Below, in pieces: positions 4,400-8,334 of a DNA stretch of 8,334 nucleotides. Under the pieces are notes generated by a model. That model had not been told where the DNA came from, did not search any database, and saw only the letters and a program-made list of their open reading frames with translations. Position 1 is the stretch's first letter. Each line of letters starts with the position of its first letter. The DNA is from an uncultured Mediterranea sp. (GTDB taxonomy: Bacteria; Bacteroidota; Bacteroidia; Bacteroidales; Bacteroidaceae), in the NCBI GenBank assembly GCA_946007445.1, contig CAMGAL010000085.1, positions 1 to 8,334 on the forward strand. Reading direction: 5' to 3'. The position numbers were made by a program, and so were the translations under genes.

Positions 4400-6673
4400 A
4401 TGACAGAGAATAGCACGCTGAAAGAGAAAGAGAAGGCCGAGGAGGAGATGATAGAGCAGGCATTCCAACAACTGCTCAACGACTACCTCAACACCAAGCA
4501 CCGCCGTCGCGTGGAGATCATCAACAAGGCTTTCCACTTCGCCAACCAGGCCCATCGGGGCATCAAGCGGCGGTCGGGCGAGCCCTACATCATGCACCCC
4601 ATTGCCGTGGCCCGCATCGTGTGCAACGAGATAGGGCTGGGCTCCACCTCCATCTGCGCCGCCCTGCTGCACGACGTGGTGGAGGATACCGACTACACCA
4701 TCGAGGACATCGAGAACCTGTTCGGGCCCAAGATTGCACAGATTGTGGACGGACTGACCAAGATAGCCGGAGGCATCTTCGGCGACCATGCCTCGGCCCA
4801 GGCCGAGAACTTCAAGAAGCTGCTGCTCACCATGAGCAACGACATCCGCGTCATCCTCATCAAGATAGCCGACCGCCTGCACAACATGCGCACCCTGGGC
4901 TCCATGCTGCCCAACAAGCAGTACAAGATAGCCGGCGAGACACTCTACATCTACGCCCCCCTGGCCAATCGTCTGGGGCTCTACAAGATCAAGACCGAAC
5001 TGGAGGACCTCAGCTTCCGCTACGAGCACCCGGAGGAGTATCAGGAGATAGAGCGCAAGCTGGCTGCCACGGCCCCCGAGCGCGACCAGGTGTTCCAAGA
5101 CTTCACAGCCCCCATCCGCGAGCAGCTGGACAAGATGGGGCTGAAGTACCGCATCCTGCAACGCGTGAAGTCAATCTACTCCATCTGGAACAAGATGCAG
5201 ACCAAGCACGTACCCTTTGAAGAGGTGTTCGACCTGCTGGCCGTGCGCATCATCTTCGAGCCGCGACAACCCGAAGAGGAGGCCAACGACTGCTTCCACA
5301 TCTACGTGGCCATCTCCAAGATCTACAAGCCCCACCCCGACCGCCTGCGCGACTGGGTGAGCCATCCCAAGGCCAACGGCTATCAGGCCCTGCACGTCAC
5401 GCTGATGAGCAACCGCGGCCAGTGGATCGAGGTGCAGATTCGTTCGGAGCGGATGAACGACATTGCCGAACAGGGCTTTGCCGCCCACTGGAAGTACAAG
5501 GAGGGTGGCGGCAGCGAAGACGAAGGGGAGCTGGAGAAGTGGCTGCACACCATCAAGGAAATCTTGGAGGACCCGCAGCCCGATGCCATCGACTTCCTCG
5601 ACACCATCAAGCTCAACCTCTTTGCCTCGGAGATATTCGTCTTCACCCCCAAGGGGGAGATCAAGACCATGCCCCAGGGATGTACGGCGCTGGACTTCGC
5701 CTTCTCGCTTCACACCGACATAGGCAGCCACTGCATCGGCGCCAAGGTGAACCACAAGCTGGTGCCCCTGAGCCATAAGCTGCAGAGCGGCGACCAGGTG
5801 GAGATACTCACCTCGCGCGCCCAGCGGGTGCAGCCCGAGTGGGAGGTGTATGCCACCACGGCCAAGGCCCGAGCCAAGATAGCCTCCGTGCTACGCAAGG
5901 AGAACAAGGTGCATCAGAAGGAGGGCGAAGCCATCCTGAGCCAGTATCTGCAGGCCGAAGGGTTCCGCCTAGACGACTCCACGCTAGACAAGCTGATGCG
6001 CCTCTACAACTTCCGCCATCGCGAGGAGCTGTTTGCCGCCATTGGCAGCAAGAAGATAGTGCCCGGCGAGGCCGAACGCCACCTGCTGAAAGGGGGCAAG
6101 AAGAGCAACTGGAAGAAGTTGCTCACCTTCTCCTTTGGCAGCAGCAAGGAGGAGAAGCCGAAAGAGAAGGCCGTGGAAGAGGCCGCACCCGCGGGCACGA
6201 CGCCCATCAACACCAAGCAGGTGCTGAAGCTGACCGAAGAGACCATCCAGAAGAACTATCGGATGGCCGACTGCTGCAACCCCATTCCCGGCGACGACGT
6301 GCTGGGCTACCTCGACGACGAAGGGCGCGTCATCATCCACAAGCGGCAGTGTCCGGTGGCCGCCCGCCTGAAGAGCAGCTACGGCAACCGCATCATTGCC
6401 ACCGAGTGGGACACGCACAAGGAGCTCTCCTTCCTGGTGACCATCTACATCAAGGGCATCGACTGCGTGGGCCTGCTCAACGAGGTGACGCAAATCATCT
6501 CCCGCCAGCTCAACGTCAACATCCGCAAGCTGGTCATCGAGAGTATGGACGGCATCTTCGAGGGGCGCATCCAGCTCTATGTACACGACGTGGACGACGT
6601 GCGCACCATCTGCCACAACCTGAAGCAGGTGAAGAACATCAAGCAGGTCACCCGGGTGGAAGAGAAGGAGTAA
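4400..6673 (+). CDS. Bifunctional (p)ppGpp synthetase/hydrolase, RelA/SpoT family
   Basis: A full-length 757-residue RSH protein that makes (p)ppGpp from ATP and GTP/GDP and hydrolyses it, controlling the cytoplasmic stringent response. The N-terminal HD hydrolase domain (about 35-190) keeps its metal and active-site residues: Arg57, His66, His91-Asp92, Glu95-Asp96, Asp158 and Asn162. The synthetase domain (about 250-368) has Asp278 in FDLLAVRI, the GYQALH loop (327-332) and Glu344 in IEVQIR. The motif RLRD (315-318) is basic, like the RxKD of bifunctional enzymes and unlike the acidic ExDD of synthetase-only RelA. The TGS domain (about 410-472) contains His438. A zinc-finger-like motif has Cys625-Cys626, His647 and Cys651, and an ACT domain closes the protein (about 675-757). 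A Lys/Glu/Ala-rich linker (565-605) sits before the zinc finger. The start is ATG 4400; a TTG at 4385 is less likely. No TAnnTTTG box is visible just upstream, so it may be read from the preceding operon. Either of the symbols relA or spoT could apply. Confidence 0.96.
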   Translation: MTENSTLKEKEKAEEEMIEQAFQQLLNDYLNTKHRRRVEIINKAFHFANQAHRGIKRRSGEPYIMHPIAVARIVCNEIGLGSTSICAALLHDVVEDTDYTIEDIENLFGPKIAQIVDGLTKIAGGIFGDHASAQAENFKKLLLTMSNDIRVILIKIADRLHNMRTLGSMLPNKQYKIAGETLYIYAPLANRLGLYKIKTELEDLSFRYEHPEEYQEIERKLAATAPERDQVFQDFTAPIREQLDKMGLKYRILQRVKSIYSIWNKMQTKHVPFEEVFDLLAVRIIFEPRQPEEEANDCFHIYVAISKIYKPHPDRLRDWVSHPKANGYQALHVTLMSNRGQWIEVQIRSERMNDIAEQGFAAHWKYKEGGGSEDEGELEKWLHTIKEILEDPQPDAIDFLDTIKLNLFASEIFVFTPKGEIKTMPQGCTALDFAFSLHTDIGSHCIGAKVNHKLVPLSHKLQSGDQVEILTSRAQRVQPEWEVYATTAKARAKIASVLRKENKVHQKEGEAILSQYLQAEGFRLDDSTLDKLMRLYNFRHREELFAAIGSKKIVPGEAERHLLKGGKKSNWKKLLTFSFGSSKEEKPKEKAVEEAAPAGTTPINTKQVLKLTEETIQKNYRMADCCNPIPGDDVLGYLDDEGRVIIHKRQCPVAARLKSSYGNRIIATEWDTHKELSFLVTIYIKGIDCVGLLNEVTQIISRQLNVNIRKLVIESMDGIFEGRIQLYVHDVDDVRTICHNLKQVKNIKQVTRVEEKE

Positions 6674-6712
6674 GTAGAAGCAAGACGAATCGGGGGGAGG
6701 AGGGGCGCCGCA

Positions 6713-7450
6713 TCACTGGGCCGGCTGAGAGCTCAGGCGGCGGTGCTCCTCCATGAGCTGCATGTTTTCGCGGGCCTTCTGCAGGAAGTCGCTCACCAAC
6801 GGATGGGTCAGGAAGGAGGCCGGTGCGGCCTTGACTATCTCCTCGATGATGGGAGTCATCATGGGATAGGGCAACGTGGCACACATCATCAGGAACACAT
6901 TGGGTCCCAGCACCGTCTCGTAGTTGTCAGCAATGAATTTCTTCACATAGTCGTCCATCTCGCGGCGCAGTGCATCAGCCTCCTTCGAGAGGCTGGCGCG
7001 GGTCTCGTCCAAGTCAGCGCCATCCAGCACCATGCGGGCCTCCTTGCGTTCCAGCTCCTCCATGCGCATCTCCATGCTGTTGCGCTTGTCGATGAACTCA
7101 TAGAGTGCATCGTTCAGTGGGGTGCCCTTGGCCATGAGCTGCGAGTTGGAGATGGACACCTCTATCTTGCCGTTCTCCAGAATCAGCGGCATGATGCCCT
7201 CATCGTCCATATAGAGCGTCACCATGCGTACCGAGTCCACAGCCCCCTCCATCGAGAAGAGTCCGTGTACCACCTCCGTAGAGTCCACCGGATGCCAGCC
7301 GTCGGGCTGCAGGCGCTTGAGGAAGAGCATCTTGCCATCCAGCGTCGTGATGGAAGAGTTACCTTGTATCTGATACGAACTGCTGCAGGAGGCCCACAGC
7401 ATCGCCATGGCTCCCCAAAGGCAGAAATGACCTACATGAAAGTTACTCAT
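6713..7450 (-). CDS. DUF4369 domain lipoprotein
   Basis: This 245-residue protein has a lipoprotein signal: a hydrophobic run followed by LWASC, with Cys22 as the lipidated residue and SSSYQ after it. There is no acidic run just after the Cys, so the Bacteroides surface-export signal is absent and a periplasm-facing anchor is more likely. Residues about 26-115 look like the DUF4369 beta-sandwich (LDGKMLFLKRL, then DSTEVVHGLFSMEG, then LYMDDEGIMPLILENGKIEV). In Bacteroidetes this domain usually precedes a thioredoxin/AhpC-like domain. Here no CxxC and no thioredoxin fold follow. Instead there is a charged helical stretch (115-185) and a short C-terminal helical part. It converges on relA/spoT, with 39 bases between the two stop codons, and is transcribed divergently from the S46 peptidase gene. 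Family assignment is fairly sure; its cellular role is unknown. Confidence 0.82.
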   Translation of the reverse strand: MSNFHVGHFCLWGAMAMLWASCSSSYQIQGNSSITTLDGKMLFLKRLQPDGWHPVDSTEVVHGLFSMEGAVDSVRMVTLYMDDEGIMPLILENGKIEVSISNSQLMAKGTPLNDALYEFIDKRNSMEMRMEELERKEARMVLDGADLDETRASLSKEADALRREMDDYVKKFIADNYETVLGPNVFLMMCATLPYPMMTPIIEEIVKAAPASFLTHPLVSDFLQKARENMQLMEEHRRLSSQPAQ

Positions 7451-7478
7451 AGTGACATTTTGTTTTGAAATCGCGCGG

Positions 7479-7486
7479 CAAAGGTA
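7479..7486 (-). promoter_or_regulatory. -7 box for the DUF4369 lipoprotein gene
   Basis: On the minus strand this reads TACCTTTG, a full match to TAnnTTTG and identical to the box of the secreted operon (555-562). It lies 28 bases upstream of the ATG at 7450. I see no convincing -33 TTTG at the expected distance. Confidence 0.5.
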
Positions 7487-7539
7487 TTAAATATCCTTAT
7501 AAAGCATCACAGGAATAAGGTATTTTCATTTGCTTTATG

Positions 7540-7547
7540 TATTTTTG
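7540..7547 (+). promoter_or_regulatory. -7 box for the S46 peptidase gene
   Basis: TATTTTTG matches the TAnnTTTG consensus and lies 51 bases before the ATG at 7599, leaving a leader of roughly 40-45 bases. No good -33 TTTG is present around 7516-7520, so the promoter may be weak or activator-dependent. Confidence 0.5.
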
Positions 7548-7598
7548 CACTAACATTCATAAAATTGGAAACCAAGTAACATCACATTCAAAAACCTT

Positions 7599-8312
7599 AT
7601 GAAAGCAAAACACTATCTGGTAGCGGCTTTGGCCGCAGCGAGCACCCTCGTGGCGAAGGCCGACGAAGGCATGTGGCTGTTGCAGCTCATCAAGCAGCAG
7701 AACGCCATCGAACAAATGAAGAAGCAGGGACTGAAGCTGGAGGCCGAAGCCCTCTACAACCCCAACGGCGTGAGCCTCAAGGATGCGGTAGGCATCTTCG
7801 GCGGCGGCTGCACAGGCGAAATCATCTCGCCCGAAGGGCTCATCCTCACCAACCACCACTGCGGCTACGGCGCCATCCAGCAACACAGCTCGGTGGAGCA
7901 CGACTACCTGACCGACGGCTTCTGGGCCATGAAGCGCAGCGAGGAGCTGCCCACTCCGGGCCTGAAGTTCCGCTTCGTGCATCGCATCGTAGACATCACC
8001 GACATGGTCAACGCCAAGATCAAGGCCGGCGAGGTGGACGAGTTCAAGGCACAGACGCGCGTCTTCATGGAGCAGCTGGCCAAGGAAGAGCTGAAGAAGA
8101 GCGACCTCAACGGCAAGCCCGGCGTGGTGGCCCAGGCACTCCCCTTCTATGCCGGCAACAAGTTCTACCTCATCTACTACAAAGTGTACACCGACGTGCG
8201 TATGGTGGCCGCTCCCCCGTCGAGCGTGGGCAAGTTTGGCGGCGAGACCGACAACTGGATGTGGCCGCGCCATACGTGCGACTTCTCCTGGTTCCGCATC
8301 TATGCCGCCTAG
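7599..8312 (+). CDS. S46 family dipeptidyl-peptidase (DPP7/DPP11 type), N-terminal third, ends in an early stop
   Basis: The protein starts with a signal peptide ([21 protein letters not shown], then DEGMW) and continues with strong S46 hallmarks. These are [26 protein letters not shown], which holds the catalytic His (His87, just before Cys88), and [25 protein letters not shown], which holds the region of the catalytic Asp (218 or 228). These periplasmic chymotrypsin-fold exopeptidases release dipeptides from peptide N-termini and feed amino-acid catabolism in Bacteroidales. Family members are about 700-720 residues long; here only 237 codons precede TAG (8310-8312), 22 bases from the window end. 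Family-like sequence ends at FRIYA, and none of the three frames after it looks S46-like. The usual Gly of RHTGDF is also Cys227. The catalytic Ser and the residue separating DPP7 from DPP11 lie outside. The sequence may be a broken gene or a low-quality contig end. Confidence 0.85.
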   Translation: MKAKHYLVAALAAASTLVAKADEGMWLLQLIKQQNAIEQMKKQGLKLEAEALYNPNGVSLKDAVGIFGGGCTGEIISPEGLILTNHHCGYGAIQQHSSVEHDYLTDGFWAMKRSEELPTPGLKFRFVHRIVDITDMVNAKIKAGEVDEFKAQTRVFMEQLAKEELKKSDLNGKPGVVAQALPFYAGNKFYLIYYKVYTDVRMVAAPPSSVGKFGGETDNWMWPRHTCDFSWFRIYAA

Positions 8313-8334
8313 AGCGGCGCGCGTGCCGACTGCG

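Noticed and set aside
4343..6616. Long open frames antisense to relA/spoT (4343-5161, 5171-5776, 5984-6616)
   Set aside because: They mirror the GC-rich codon pattern of the sense gene, give Val/Leu/His-rich low-complexity peptides, and have no promoter or family resemblance.
6692..6709. G-rich stretch between convergent stop codons as a terminator or G-quadruplex
   Set aside because: No stem with a T-tract on either strand, and the G-runs are not separated by clean loops; too weak to call.

Overview
The window looks like chromosomal DNA from a fairly GC-rich member of the Bacteroidales (Bacteroides/Phocaeicola-like). The signs are: promoter boxes of the TAnnTTTG type rather than E. coli-type boxes, genes without obvious Shine-Dalgarno sequences, a Bacteroidetes-typical DUF4369 lipoprotein, an S46 family dipeptidyl-peptidase, and a long RelA/SpoT protein of the Bacteroidetes type. 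Both ends cut into genes, so this is probably a contig or contig fragment.

Layout. (1) 2-91: the last 29 residues of a LysM-domain protein, probably a cell-wall lytic transglycosylase. (2) 92-589: about 500 bases without a credible gene but rich in short-repeat structure. It holds two inverted arrays of an 11-bp unit (GGAATAGTTGA-like), a second unrelated 11-bp array (GTTCGTTnnnn), two identical TTTGCAAA palindromes, and a good Bacteroides promoter whose spacer contains a perfect palindrome. (3) 590-4359: four tightly packed plus-strand genes, each starting with a signal peptide. The first is a 488-residue protein of unknown function with a glycine-zipper-like stretch, the next two are small, charged, probably helical proteins, and the last is a 283-residue protein with the His-Gly and Cys-His-Ser motifs of caspase-like (clan CD) cysteine peptidases. 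(4) 4400-6673: a full-length bifunctional-type (p)ppGpp synthetase/hydrolase with no promoter of its own that I can see. (5) 6713-7450, minus strand: a DUF4369 lipoprotein. (6) 7451-7598: a divergent promoter region. (7) 7599-8312: the first third of an S46 serine dipeptidyl-peptidase, ending in an in-frame stop close to the window edge.

The ordinary part is the housekeeping frame: LysM protein, RelA/SpoT, DUF4369 lipoprotein and S46 peptidase. The part worth attention is the four-gene secreted cassette with its caspase-like last member and its repeat-rich leader, placed directly upstream of the alarmone gene. I do not recognise this cassette as a described system. The first three proteins match no family I can name, and any joint function with the peptidase is inferred only from co-localisation, gene overlap or short spacing, and shared export signals.
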